Below are positions 22,401-32,704 of a stretch of DNA of 64,000 nt, piece by piece. Below the pieces are notes generated by a model, which was not told the DNA's origin, did no database searches, and saw only the letters and a list, made by a program, of their open reading frames with translations. The stretch comes from Symbiodinium sp. CCMP2592. Its lineage: Eukaryota; Sar; Dinophyceae; Suessiales; Symbiodiniaceae. Location: positions 1,600,318 through 1,664,317 of the forward strand of contig CAJNDT010005869.1 of NCBI GenBank assembly GCA_905221615.1, in the 5' to 3' direction. A program made the position numbers and the translations under genes. How positions within the stretch are numbered: position 1 is the stretch's first letter; each line of letters begins with the position of its first letter.

Positions 22401-24192
22401 CCTCCCAGCTTTAGGTATTCTGCCACCATGGAGTCTTCCCCTCCGGCTTTGCCTCGCTTCATGGCATTTACCGCTCGGCGAACTTCCTCTTGCGTGGGGG
22501 GGTCATCTAACTCCATACAAACATCCCGCGATTCCATATCCTCCCAGACATTTTCCGAGACCTCCCCTCTGCCCGTTTGGATCGCCTGAAAATGTTCCTT
22601 CCATTCCTCAACCTCCTGTTGATTCATGACATGCCGTGTCCCTCCATCGGTCTTCTTACGTGTCGCCCCTTGCGTAAGCTCCTTGACTACGCTAAACACC
22701 ATGGATGCATTGGGTTTGTCTACCAGTGCGTTCGCCTCATCAGCCTTAGCCCGTAACCAGTCTACTTCCCATTTGCTCAACGTTCTGCGTTTCGTCTGCC
22801 TGGACTGCTGTAAATCCCGCCTAGCCCTTGCCATAGCCCCAGCGTCCCCGGACCCTCTGGCTTCCCTGTCCTGCTCCTTTGCCTGCAATATTGCTTGATC
22901 TAGCCGTTCAATGTCCCCCCCTTTGTCCCGAAGCCAAGGCGCGCCTTTGTGACTCTTTAGAACGCCGCAGACCTCAAAAGAGACGTCCCTACATATTTTA
23001 CACATACGCTCCCATTGATCCTCCATGTTCGCGTTTTCCATGTCGGATCTACAGCTACGCAGCCTAGCCTCCACCTCGAGGGTCCACTTCTTCCTAAGCT
23101 CTTCCGCAGAGGTAGTCGTACCCGCCATGCGCTCGATGTGTGGCTTTGGAGCCTGTTTGATTCCTTTGAAAGGGGCATCCCACCGCCTACCCACCCTTAG
23201 TTTAACCGAGACTGGGTTGTGGTCCGTATACTCCGACCATGGAGCCACGACGCTGGGACCCTCAATAAGAACTCTGGCCGCCTGAAGATGCCATAGATCA
23301 GTCTCATGAATTAAAACATGATCTAACTCATGCAACGACTTGAAACGAGGATGACGCCATGTCCATCGATGCCGCATCTGGTATCTACTGGATGCCTCCC
23401 TATATCCTCGCCTGCCACACCGCGCTCTCCACTCTTCTCCTGCCGTTGTGATCTTGGCCGCCGAAAAACTCCCCACTACTTCGTGATTAGGGTGCCCCAC
23501 GTCCCGGTTGTTGCCTAACTCCGCATTTAAGTCACCCAAAACCAGGCGCATGCTTGTAGCAGTAGCCAACCCCATTGCTATGTCTACTTCTTGACGCACA
23601 GCTTGGCGGGCAGCCTTGCCCGAAGCGCTGGTGGGTGCGTACGCGCAGCATATAAATACTCCTCTTCTCCAGCCATCCCTAGGCATTTGTATGGCCGCAA
23701 CCCGAACCGAACGAGCATACAGTAGGCATGCCACGCCTCCGACATCAGGAATCCAACCCGACCCGCAACCACTAAGAACCTGTCCTGACCTGCATGCCTG
23801 AACCTACGAACTCCATCCTGTCTGTACTTAAGGTCCGTGAGGCCCACCACGTCCCACTTTTGTATCCTCATCCTTTCCAATATAGCTGTCATTTTCAGCT
23901 CCTGATCAATATCCCCAGCCTCAGCTCCCAACCCCCTGGTGTTCCATGTAGCTATGTGCATGTGTGCTCGTAGTTGTTTTGCTTCTAAACGTCGGCGCTT
24001 CAACTTCTGTACGACCGCGCGTGTACGGATAGACCTCATACGGGATAGACGGCGCTGTACTTGCGACAAGCGCCTGTGTAGCTGCCGCCTACGATGTCTG
24101 TCCTCCCGACTGGTGGTGTTGGGCAGTGCCCGAAGCGAGGCCTGCAGCCTATCACGCAAGTTACGAAGTCTGGGCATAACCACGTGTTGCAA
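19469..24192 (-). CDS. LINE pol: endonuclease, reverse transcriptase, RNase H, C2H2 fingers (one frameshift)
   Basis: The N-terminal segment (24,192 to about 23,700) has a basic coiled region and IATWNTRGLG, the APE endonuclease opening. The frame then shifts, somewhere in about 23,700-23,790, into a 1421-codon frame. There: CCAYAPTS, VLGDLNAE and YTDHNPV (endonuclease end), LWKKKGDRKNKNTWRGI (RT start), FFDLEKAYPKV (motif A), LREGCPSSPILFNVY (motif B), FAYADDTGII (catalytic YADD). Two C2H2-type fingers follow at about residues 1080-1115 (CPVCGEEF, CTACRQTF). RNase H spans about 1130-1290 with TDGSGG, NNTAELSAI, YDSEYAYG and GHTGVHGNEIAD (complete D-E-D-D). Two more fingers close the protein (CPTCQVQF, CKYCGVVL). 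Apart from the frameshift it looks intact and young. Confidence 0.85.
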
Positions 24193-24966
24193 GGATCCGA
24201 TGATCTATAGTAACCGAGATCTACGAGTGTGTCTGGTATTTCGGTTCGCGTATAGTTACGCGTACTCTAAAGGAATACCTACTGCCGTTCGTGACGTGCT
24301 TGTGAATATCCCCCTAGTCCGCAGTGTAGAGCCCCGTCTGACAGACACCGTGACCCGTGCCGAACACCGTAGGGTCAAGACCCCCGGGCAAGACCCCGTA
24401 AACGCACCACCGGTGGCAAACCGCCGACCACACGGGTTGCCCCGACCGCCTCGACGCCAAGCCGTGGTAAGACCCCTGTCCGAGAGCGAAAGCTTAGTCG
24501 TCCCAACGGGGAGAGCCGGACGCCATAATGGCATCCAGCCCAACGGCCCCAAAGGATTTGGGCCGAGACGGCATAGGAGATGATTGGCAATCCCGTCCCC
24601 CTCCACCAGAGTTGAAAGCACGAGGTGCATAAAGGGCCCGCTAACCCGGGGGAACTCCTACCAAAACTAGGCAGGGATGGGTTGGCACGTGCCGCATGCG
24701 AAAATGTTGCCGTGTCCCAGTGTAGATAGTGTTGGTTTCTCGTTTCCTCCCTCCCGGAAGCGTCCGTAGACCAACGCAGCGCAAGGCGTGAAGGTTCATG
24801 ATATGTCAACGCACAGCAAGCATGACAAGACATGACTGGCATGAAAACCGCAAGGATCCACCGTGTAACCCTTGTTTTATTTCTCACTGTTATAAATGCG
24901 GTCTGGCACGAGTGTCCGCGCGCCGCCCACGAGGAGGACGTAGCCAATCGGTGGCACGCCATCCAG

Positions 24967-24979
24967 CATCCAGCTCTTG
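24967..24979. other. Shared target-site duplication between the two retrotransposon copies
   Basis: CATCCAGCTCTTG. All 13 bases match 18,008-18,020, and the last 10 match 28,677-28,686. It serves as 5' TSD of copy 1 and 3' TSD of copy 2. Confidence 0.8.
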
Positions 24980-25570
24980 AAGAAGAAGAAGAAGAAGTGA
25001 GCGACGGAGGTAGCCTCGCCGCTGTGACCATCCTGTGTTCCAACCTGCATGACCAGGGCGCGTCGGTTCGGGACGGGGGTGTATTACACCTACACCGTAC
25101 AAGCAACATCACTGAGACAGGGCTCTACTCGTGTAAAAAACCGCGGCTAGACGTCTAGAGTATTGCGCATTTGGTGTGGTCTGGAGGTCTGTTACCGCAT
25201 GGCAGGACTCCTACAATACCCCCCCTTACATACAATACTCCCCGCCACCACTCCCTTACATAACAAGCGTCATCATCCCTCCCTTACTAGAATTCTGCAG
25301 AAAGAACCACCAGACTATACTGTCATCAGAGAATCCAAAAAACTCCCCCTACCAGTCGTCTCCTTGGGAGGTCCCGATAGGACCAGCCCGTCCCAGAGGC
25401 CTCCCTATAGGAGGGCCTCGCCCCGACGACTTGACGAGTGTACCAAAAAGAATACGTGGTTATCATCCCATACCGTCCGAATCCAAAAGGAAAAAACATA
25501 GAATACAGTCTTCTACCCTTGCTCAAAGATTATCCGTGTTCGTTACCGCCTGGCCTCGTGATCATCCGGA

Positions 25571-26278
25571 TCACTTGCGTCCCCCCTGCTTGCCCTTTCC
25601 TTTGCTTTTTCCTCCCTGCTTTCCTCCCTTCCCCTTGCCTTTGCCATCTCCTTTTCCTTTGGCTCGTGTACGAGGTCCTCTGTCCATGTAGATCTGAAGG
25701 GTACTCGAGGCATTTGGCATCTTAGCCGACACGTACAGAGCCCAATTGAGCGTCCGCTTGATCCGCTCAGATACCAAACGAGAGGGTTCCCCCGGCAACA
25801 ACCGTATGTTGTTAACCCCCTTGGAGTCCCTCGAGACCCACTCCACAAGGTTCTCCAAAATGCATCCTTCAGCAGCCTCGCGTCTCGAGGCTGCTTCCGG
25901 CAGAGGTCGCTTATCCCCGGACAGTTCCGCCGCCTTTGCCTTGAGCCCGTCCTCGTCCTGCATAGCACCCACCACTTCACAAAGCTCCTTGTAAAGCACC
26001 TGTGCAGCAGTACCGCGGATAGCAGGCTTAAGCACTTCCCCGGATTCCACATCCTGCCATAGCTTGTCCAGTGACGTCGAATGCTCCACCCGCAGGAAGC
26101 GGTAGGATTGTATGTCCTCAAGTCGGAGTTCACACCGCTCCAACCGCTGTCCATGCTCCTCAACTGTCCCGACGAGTTCGTCGACCTTAGCCTCAAGTTC
26201 CCCCATCTTGCGTTTGCGTTCCGCGTTTTGAGCCATCCCACCGTTAGGACAAGCACTACGAGTGACCTGTTCCACCAC
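25571..26278 (-). CDS. Gag-like 3' ORF of copy 2
   Basis: The 235-residue product is identical to that of copy 1, by eye. Intact coiled coil and GKGKGK-type tail. Confidence 0.65.
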   Translation of the reverse strand: MVEQVTRSACPNGGMAQNAERKRKMGELEAKVDELVGTVEEHGQRLERCELRLEDIQSYRFLRVEHSTSLDKLWQDVESGEVLKPAIRGTAAQVLYKELCEVVGAMQDEDGLKAKAAELSGDKRPLPEAASRREAAEGCILENLVEWVSRDSKGVNNIRLLPGEPSRLVSERIKRTLNWALYVSAKMPNASSTLQIYMDRGPRTRAKGKGDGKGKGKGGKQGGKSKGKGKQGGRK

Positions 26279-26435
26279 ATGGGCAGCGACGAAGAACTAG
26301 AAGTTCGAGCTGAAATGACAGCGGCAAGTGATCCAACTCTGAAGACCAGGGACAGGCGTAACCAAGTTACCCCCCCCATAGTGCCCCCCGTTCCCCGCGC
26401 ACCTTGCTCAACAAACCTGTCCTGCGTCAGTAGTA

Positions 26436-28676
26436 CTACGCGCCCGAACGCTTTTTTGAAAGCTTCCCGATATGCCCATCCCTTAGTGCTTCGGATGCGT
26501 GCGTGTACCGTTCATGATTCTTTCTAGCTCCAACGGACCCCAGGACAACCCCACAGTATTTACACGTACGATTGGCGTCCCCTGGTCCCCGGCAGTCCGG
26601 TTGATGTTGGGGTAGATCGCAATTCCTGAACTGGACCTGGCAGGTTGGGCAGGTGACCAATAGGTGTCGCCCCAGACGTGGTCCCTCTGCAGCTGCCGGT
26701 CTGCGTCGCACTGCCCTGGCCCGAGCGGGACGGCGGTTTGGTGGGGGGGGCGGTGCCGGTTCTGCTCCCATGGGTCCCTCAGGTCTCGTATTCCAAGAGA
26801 CTGCATGCGGTGATACCCTTCCCGACGCCCCCCTATCAGCCAACCTGTCTGCGATTTCATTTCCATGCACTCCCGTATGTCCGTATACATGCTGAAAGGA
26901 TAGATCAAATGCTCTGCGAACACGACTTACTAACATGGCGACCATATCCCCCAACAAACCATTTTCCCTGTCTTGGGTCAACCTTGTCGCTATCCCGTAG
27001 GCGTACTCGGAGTCATACAGTACCATGGCCCTCCTGGGGACCTCCGCAGGAAGTCGCTCGTGCAACTCTAAAAGCCACTTACACGCCTCCCCGATGGCAG
27101 ATAACTCCGCTGTGTTGTTGGTCCCCTTTCGCGCGCCCATCCATACTGGGTCATACTCCGCCGTACAAACCGGTCCATATAACGCCGCCAACCATGGAAG
27201 ATCCGGGCTCGGATCCTTGACCCCATACACCACTACACCCCACCCGGCCATTTGCGGCCCGGCTGCTGAGCCACCGCTGCCCCCAGACCCATCCGTGCAC
27301 AGATACCAAACTGGTGGATACGGTAGTTGAGTTCCTCGATCCTGTCCTCCAACCTGCTCCTCCGGATCTATGCATGTGAGCCTATGTAACTGTTTCTTGG
27401 CAGGACAGTCATGATCCTTCCTTTGCTGTGCGCGACGAAAGGTTTGCCGACAAGCCGTACACTGAAACGACTGCACCGTACTGAGTTTGGGATCACAAAT
27501 CGAATGTTCCGCCTCATAGTGAAAAGCGAGTTGATTAGCCTTGCCGAACTCCTCCCCACAAACCGGGCACTTGTGTGTTTCCCCTCCCCTGGCTGCTCGG
27601 CGATCCTGTCTTAGCCTACGCGGTCGATTACCATACGTTCTTGGTTCCGGCTCTTCGTACCCTCCTCTACGTCGTTCCCCGAGTTCATCCTCACTGTTCT
27701 CAAACTGTTGTTCCGTCGGATCATCGGCCGCTTCACGAGCCCACTCCGGAATGGGGTCCCCCAGTCTCCAAGCATCTAGCTCCTGCTCCCTACCCCGTAT
27801 CACTTTCTCGACCGGAAACGCCTTATATACGATTTTTCGCCAGTGACCGCGATCCTGAGCCAGGCGGAACCAGTCCATTTCCGAGATGTCGGCGACCCGA
27901 AGGCATGAGTTGATCCATTGAGCCTGTTTGAACGGACATCGCTGCTTCGCCTTGGAACCCTCCAACCAACCGAACAAAATCTGCTTTTGTGGTTGTTCTG
28001 TTGTCATGCGCGCTACATGTCCCAACCATAGGAGAGAGGCCCGACGTACCGCAGAATCAAAAGTTTCCCACTGTACCATACGTCTTAGCACCGCATTGGT
28101 TAAGCCCTGTCGTCGCAAATCCTGAATCTTGGCATTGAAAATCCTACGAATGGAAAAATTCACAATGTTCTGCATCCTGTGAACCTGACTGGTTTGCCAT
28201 GCTCTAGTTCTGCTGAAAGTTAAAAGAGTCCCTTTGACCGCCGCTTTGAGGATCTTGACGCGAACACTCTTCTTGAGATCGTGTTTGCGACGTTTCGCAG
28301 CTTTGCCCTTGGTCCAGGCTGACGAGATTTCTTCAATTTTCTGTATGCATTTGCGTGCTGCTCTTTCTGATTCCGCCGTGTGCCCCGCCCTCTCCGACAG
28401 CATTGCTCCCACGTGTTTAACTGACTTGCTTTCTCCTATCCACTGGACATCCGTGGAGGGATGGGCTTCAGATTCGACTCTCAATCCTTCCGTTTTACCT
28501 GTGTTGACTATACCTGCAAAAGACGTGATTGTGTCGGTGAAGATTCCTTCCGCCCTTCGCGCCTCTTCCGCTTCCCCGATAATGCCCGTATCATCAGCAT
28601 ATGCGAAATCCCCGATAACGCGTCTTCTCGTATGCCTACCCTCATCCTCCCTATCTCCTTTCCTTTTGGCTACTTT
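26436..28676 (-). pseudogene. Truncated LINE pol of copy 2 (from YADD onward)
   Basis: Retains KVAKRKGDREDEG, FAYADDTGIIG, the thumb, C2H2 fingers, full RNase H and C-terminal fingers, but lacks the endonuclease and RT motifs A and B. A few residue differences from copy 1 are visible (for example LWLGHVARM for LWLRHVARM, and CTDGSGG for YTDGSGG). It cannot encode a working reverse transcriptase. Confidence 0.85.
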
Positions 28677-28686
28677 CCAGCTCTTG
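28677..28686. other. Target-site duplication, 5' side of copy 2
   Basis: CCAGCTCTTG directly followed by host sequence (TTCGTAAAACTC). In the host frame this is codons for Q-E-L. Confidence 0.8.
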
Positions 28687-28839
28687 TTCGTAAAACTCAG
28701 AGGTGATGTTGCCGGCTCGCACATTGGCCCAAAACAATTGACCAAGCGGACTCGTATGCACAGGCGCTGTCATCCTGCGGCACTCTGCCTTGTCCAGCCA
28801 GATTGCGGCACTCTGCCTTGTCCAGCCAGATGCAGGCAC
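28677..28839 (-). pseudogene. Kinase-like gene, 5' part before the retrotransposon insertion
   Basis: Frame with WLDKAECRRMTAPVHTSPLG, then LFWANVRAGNITSEFYEQEL, at which point the retrotransposon starts. Deleting the insert and one TSD gives SEFYEQEL-DGSLQMGG with no frame change. KAEC is a translated dispersed repeat. The upstream start is not identified; a repeat array begins just above. Confidence 0.6.
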
Positions 28840-28897
28840 TCAGCCTTCTCAGTCCAGCTCAAGGCACTCTGCAAAGAATGGCGAGGCGGCACTCTGC
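28777..28897 (-). repeat. 27-bp minisatellite of the dispersed motif
   Basis: Five motif copies at 26-27-bp steps, the first two within GGCACTCTGCCTTGTCCAGC units. Later copies are degenerate. Confidence 0.7.
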
Positions 28898-28919
28898 CTT
28901 ATAATGTCGAAATGATATA

Positions 28920-29460
28920 CTACCTCTGACGTCAATGTGTTGTTAGATTATAGTTACTAGTATTTGACACAATTTAAATTATATCAACTATATTTTGATA
29001 TTATGCTCACATTGACATTAAATATCATGCATATGCCATCATTCAAGGACCACGACTCACTTCACTTTGAGCAACTCCATCGACAGAATAATCATGACAT
29101 GACACTTTTATTGAAGCAGCAGCTACACGGAGTTTAACTTAATTGAGGGGCCAGACAGACTCAGCATGATCGGGAGCTTAGCACACGAATGAAACCTAAT
29201 TCAAGGGCTGTGTTGATATTCAAATCTGCCATATGCCATGATTCAAGGACCACTGCAGCAACATTTGAAACCTGAGCAACCATCATAAGCCATAGGCAAA
29301 ACAATCATGACATGACACTTCAGAAGCCCGAGAATGCTAAGTTGAATTTGGCAACGCAGAAGCAGCATGATCGGAAGCTAAGAACAGCACCGATGACCAG
29401 CAATCCTGGGGTCTGGAGACGCCAGCTGACGGCCAAACCTTGCATGGTCACTTTCATTCA
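28920..29460. repeat. AT-rich spacer with a diverged ~200-bp tandem duplication
   Basis: No gene. ATGCCATCATTCAAGGACCA at about 29,034 recurs as ATGCCATGATTCAAGGACCA at about 29,233. Both are followed by AATCATGACATGACACTT and a CAGCATGATCGG block. Confidence 0.6.
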
Positions 29461-29816
29461 TACTCAGACTCTCTCAGCACAGTCGCAAACCCAACACATC
29501 CAACAGAACTCAGAAGTGCTCGGTCTTCAGAAGTCTCAGCACTCACAGTTTTGCTTCTGCAGCAAGCAATGCTCTTCTGGAGGCACTACTCTGACAGCGA
29601 CGAGGCCTTCTCCAAAACACTCACAACTTTGATCATGACTTGTTGGTTTGCCTGCACCACAAACAAATAACCTGTTGCTGTGCGAAAGGCAGGCAGAAGT
29701 CCACATGAGCAGACATCGGCACTGAAAAACTTGAGAAGAGTCAGTCGACGAAGCCTGACCCACCTGGCACTCTGCCTTCCTGGCACTCTGCCTTCGTCAC
29801 TGTCCTGGCCTGAAAA

Positions 29817-30230
29817 TTAAATTGATATTGGAATTTGGGCCAACCCACTCACTGAATGGTCCAATGGTGGGCACTCTGCCTTTGGCACTCTGCCTTTTAA
29901 GGCACTCTGCCCTTTTTTCTCACGGACACGGCAAGTGGACGACTTCAACGAATTCTCCGCCGTCTTCCATGGAGCAGGCCTTTCTTCGAAGTCGTTGTAA
30001 TCATCCTCATCTTCCACACGCTCTTCATTCCAGGCCTCCGGATCATCTTCGTCGTAAGCGAATCTCACCATGGTCGTGGTCCACAAGATTTGGTCACCGT
30101 CGGTGACTTCCCCGTCCCACAGCGTCAAATTCTCAACCCCCCGCGCCCAGCCCTCATTACAGGCATAGAGCCATCTTTTGTCCATCATCACTTGCATGCC
30201 TGCACCGGTGAGTTCCAGCTTCAGGTAAGC
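29817..30230 (-). CDS. Acidic coding segment, unknown
   Basis: The frame carries PPAYLKLELTGAGMQVMMDK, RWLYACNEGWARGVENLTLW and DGDQILWTTTMVRFAYDEDD, then an acidic region and a tail with three dispersed repeats in different frames (GQSALKGRVPKAEC). It looks like an exon with a compact fold rich in Trp/Tyr, then disorder. Family not recognised; it may belong with the Lys/Gly-rich segment above it (30,564-31,100) and the phosphatase-like gene, all co-oriented. Confidence 0.4.
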   Translation of the reverse strand, partial: AYLKLELTGAGMQVMMDKRWLYACNEGWARGVENLTLWDGEVTDGDQILWTTTMVRFAYDEDDPEAWNEERVEDEDDYNDFEERPAPWKTAENSLKSSTCRVREKKGQSALKGRVPKAECPPLDHSVSGLAQIPISI

Positions 30231-30563
30231 TGGCGGTGCGTGTTGATCGATCCTGAACTGAGATCATGTTGAAGTTGCTACTTGATTCTAGTCAGTATTA
30301 AGATCCGTAGGTATAAGATAATAAATAAATGTAGCGTCGAAGCATTGCTTGAATCTGAGTGGCCATCTAATGCACTTTGGCCACCATTGGTAGCGTTGAA
30401 GGGCCGCCTGGGCCGTGGGGCGCAAGGACCAGTGCGGATAACCTTTGTGAGTGTTATCCTGCGTGGCACCGGGTTGCGCCCAAGCGGCGATGCCGTTCGC
30501 TTTGAAGAATTGAAAGCGAACCTGCAGGGAGACATCCAGTCAAGCAGTAAGAAACACTCACAA

Positions 30564-31100
30564 TCAACACATGCTATGATTATCATCACATACACTGCCC
30601 ACTGCCTGCCAAACGTCCTCCACGCACATGAAGTATGTGTAAAGGATCTGGTTGGGGTCTTGCATCGGGATTTTGCCCTTCTTTCCCTTGCCCTTGCCAA
30701 GATCGCCCTTGCTCGCACTGGCACTCTGCCCTGGCCCTGGCTTTCCTCCTCCCTTCCCGATCGCACTTCCTCCCTTCCCGACCTGACTTGTTCTTTGGGA
30801 TTGACCGGCGTTGCTCAAGTTGGCCATCTGCCAACTTGAAAACTCTTGCAGCCGAGTGCGCTGGCGAACTGCGCCCGTGTTTTCCATGGCGGATAATGAC
30901 TTGCCCACTGCACAATTGGGACAAGGGCACTCTGCCTTACACCGGAACCCAGACTGCTGCAACAGCACAAGTAGGCAAAAATGAGCACTCATTACAATCA
31001 CCGGAGACTGACTGTTAAAGTCACACTTGCACCCACTGAGTCGCCGGCTGGATTCACTCATCCAATCGCCCCAGCGGCCCTGATCACCATGTCGGCACAA
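30564..31100 (-). CDS. Lys/Gly-rich segment with Cys pairs, unknown
   Basis: It contains CKAECPCPNCAVGKS (Cys-rich; KAEC is the repeat), RQRTRLQEFSSWQMANLSNA, a GKGG/KGKGKKGK basic run, and NQILYTYFMCVEDVWQAVGS. A zinc-binding site is possible from CPCPNC but no complete set of ligands is seen. The run of GKGK resembles RNA-binding tails of other dinoflagellate multi-copy proteins. Exon limits unknown. Confidence 0.35.
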   Translation of the reverse strand: MCRHGDQGRWGDWMSESSRRLSGCKCDFNSQSPVIVMSAHFCLLVLLQQSGFRCKAECPCPNCAVGKSLSAMENTGAVRQRTRLQEFSSWQMANLSNAGQSQRTSQVGKGGSAIGKGGGKPGPGQSASASKGDLGKGKGKKGKIPMQDPNQILYTYFMCVEDVWQAVGSVCDDNHSMC

Positions 31101-31405
31101 CCGACAAAGGAACTGACAGTTTCCACAACCGAGACGGGCATGATCTCACTTTCTTTTTAAGCTCAGTCAGTAACACCGGCAGCCAGGTTTAAAAGCACGA
31201 ATTAAGCTGTGACTGCCAGCTGAAAGTGGGAATGTAACTATTAGTCTTATCAAGGTAAGGACTGTGTTTCACTTCCAGCCAGCAGTCCAGTGTCGGGTCC
31301 AGGACTCTCTGGCTGGGCCAGTGTCGGGACACAAATTTCGACGGCTCAGAATCATTCATTGGAGCAGAACTGTTTGACCATGGACTTCGGGTTCAGTGTC
31401 GATGA

Positions 31406-32704
31406 TCAACTGTACGTGTGCAGCTCATCCTGCATTTCCAGCAGTGCTTCAATCATGTACTCACGATCCCGGAATGGAGCATAGTAGGCTCGGTGGTTGA
31501 TCCACCTGACAATGGCTTGTTCCATGGTCATCGAGGCAAAGGCCATGACTAGGACACAATAAGCAGCACAGGTCCTGTTAATGCCACCGTAGCAATGGAC
31601 AAGCACACGAATTGGCCTCTTCTTGCCTCCACGCTTCCGACCACCTCCCTGAAGCTTCATCGCCTCCAACAAAGCAAGAGCATTACCGAGCTCACCAGGG
31701 AATGTCTCATCGGCCACCTTCAAGGCACTCTGCCTTCCATCGGCACTCTGCCTTCCATCAGCGGCTCTTCCGAACAGGCTGCCCATGTCACTTCCCTTGC
31801 TGAAGCCCTTGTCATAGGAGCAGCCATAGCCAAATGAGCCCTTCGTCGATGCCTTCTGGCTTTGCATGTGATTGGAAACCTGACAGGGGCCGCTGTAGCC
31901 CTTGCTGATTGTCTTGCCCTTGCCCCTGCCGCCATTGGCCTTGCCCATCATTTTGCCCTTGATGGCACTCTGCCTTTGACTCTGGCTGAACTCCTCTGCT
32001 GAGCGCTGCCAGCACATCATAATCTTTCTGAAATCTGAAATGAGGCGGCGCCAAATGCTCTTGAACTCATGACTTCTTTGTTCAGCATCAAAGTCATTGG
32101 CATGTGTTTGATCCCAGCCACCATACCGAAGATGTGCAGTGCCAAACGGTCCACAATTCGCCAAATACTGATACCAGTCCCATGGCTCAAAATTCCGAGG
32201 TCTGTCATCTGCATTCATAGAGATGACAATGTCAGGCTTGACCCGGAGCTGGTCATATCGGATCGGGCAACCAATACTGCCAACAAACAGTTGCCACTGG
32301 GGATGGTCGTAAATCAAAACATCATCCATGGGCCACGTCTCGACATCATGCTGGCATGGCCGAGGTGGCGGGATCGACCCAGGCAGCACATCTGTCTGGC
32401 CGGTCCATGCTTTGTACAACTTCATATCCATATCTCCGAAATCTGAGATGGCCTCAACTGCCAATTTGATTCGTTGATCCAATTGTGCAGCCCTTTGGAT
32501 CTTTCGGAGCCCGGTGGTATAGTCGGCAGCTGATCTGCCACAGTGTAAACAATTCCACCGAAGTTGTTGCACGGCTTCGTTCCAGTAATCACTGCCAAGG
32601 TCAATGTGATTGGCCTGATTCTGATGGTCAGCAGCAGAACTCTGGCACTCTGCCTCGGAACTCCCTGAGCACCTTGAAACGGTCGTCGGCATCACTGCTT
32701 TCAT
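31406..32704 (-). CDS. Dual-specificity-phosphatase-like protein
   Basis: Intact frame from ATG 32,702-32,704 (MKAVMPTTVSRC) to the stop at 31,406, about 432 residues. N-terminal part: WNEAVQQLRWNCLHCGRSAA, then WPMDDVLIYDHPQWQLFVGS and PDIVISMNADDRP. Middle: Gly/Lys-rich linker with RQSA and GRQSADGRQSA (dispersed repeats). C-terminal part: RVLVHCYGGINRTCAAYCV, which is the HCx5R(S/T) P-loop of Tyr/dual-specificity phosphatases, then WINHRAYYAPFRDREYMIEA. The Asp of VADET, about 40 residues before the loop, could be the general acid. Such phosphatases dephosphorylate protein Ser/Thr/Tyr or RNA caps; substrate unknown. This is one of the few undamaged genes in the cluster. Confidence 0.65.
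   Translation of the reverse strand: MKAVMPTTVSRCSGSSEAECQSSAADHQNQANHIDLGSDYWNEAVQQLRWNCLHCGRSAADYTTGLRKIQRAAQLDQRIKLAVEAISDFGDMDMKLYKAWTGQTDVLPGSIPPPRPCQHDVETWPMDDVLIYDHPQWQLFVGSIGCPIRYDQLRVKPDIVISMNADDRPRNFEPWDWYQYLANCGPFGTAHLRYGGWDQTHANDFDAEQRSHEFKSIWRRLISDFRKIMMCWQRSAEEFSQSQRQSAIKGKMMGKANGGRGKGKTISKGYSGPCQVSNHMQSQKASTKGSFGYGCSYDKGFSKGSDMGSLFGRAADGRQSADGRQSALKVADETFPGELGNALALLEAMKLQGGGRKRGGKKRPIRVLVHCYGGINRTCAAYCVLVMAFASMTMEQAIVRWINHRAYYAPFRDREYMIEALLEMQDELHTYS

Larger units (their letters stand above)
18021..24966 (-). mobile_element. Non-LTR retrotransposon (APE-RT-RNase H type), copy 1, about 6.9 kb
   Basis: The element runs on the minus strand from about 24,966 (5') to 18,021 (3'). 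It is flanked by a 13-bp direct repeat and ends 3' in a short (TTC)n tract (AAGAAGAAG on +). Order: about 770 nt of 5' leader, endonuclease/RT/RNase H/zinc-finger ORF (24,192-19,469), gag-like ORF (19,311-18,604), then about 580 nt of 3' UTR. An endonuclease of APE type, RNase H and a microsatellite 3' tail fit the I-like/Tad-like LINE groups; exact clade not assignable without a tree. It interrupts an exon of the kinase-like gene. Confidence 0.85.
24980..28676 (-). mobile_element. Non-LTR retrotransposon copy 2, 5'-truncated, about 3.7 kb
   Basis: Nearly identical to copy 1 over its whole length. It has a longer TTC tail (AAGAAG repeats, 24,980-24,997) and is truncated at 28,676 just upstream of the YADD motif, where the sequence joins host DNA through CCAGCTCTTG. 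Head-to-tail with copy 1. 5' truncation and a 10-bp target duplication are usual for target-primed reverse transcription. Confidence 0.85.

Noticed and set aside
24375-25112. 245-codon minus-strand ORF across the junction of the two retrotransposons
   Set aside because: It spans the 3' end of copy 2, the target duplication and the 5' leader of copy 1, so it cannot be an ancestral gene.
28777-28897. Regularly spaced repeats resembling a CRISPR array
   Set aside because: The spacers are themselves repeated, the units are 27 bp, and the setting is a eukaryotic exon or spacer with no cas genes.
30282-30839. 185-codon plus-strand ORF opposite the Lys/Gly-rich gene
   Set aside because: Partly antisense to a better minus-strand frame with the repeat read as in its neighbours. 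The part at 30,360-30,530 looks somewhat protein-like, but nothing supports a gene.
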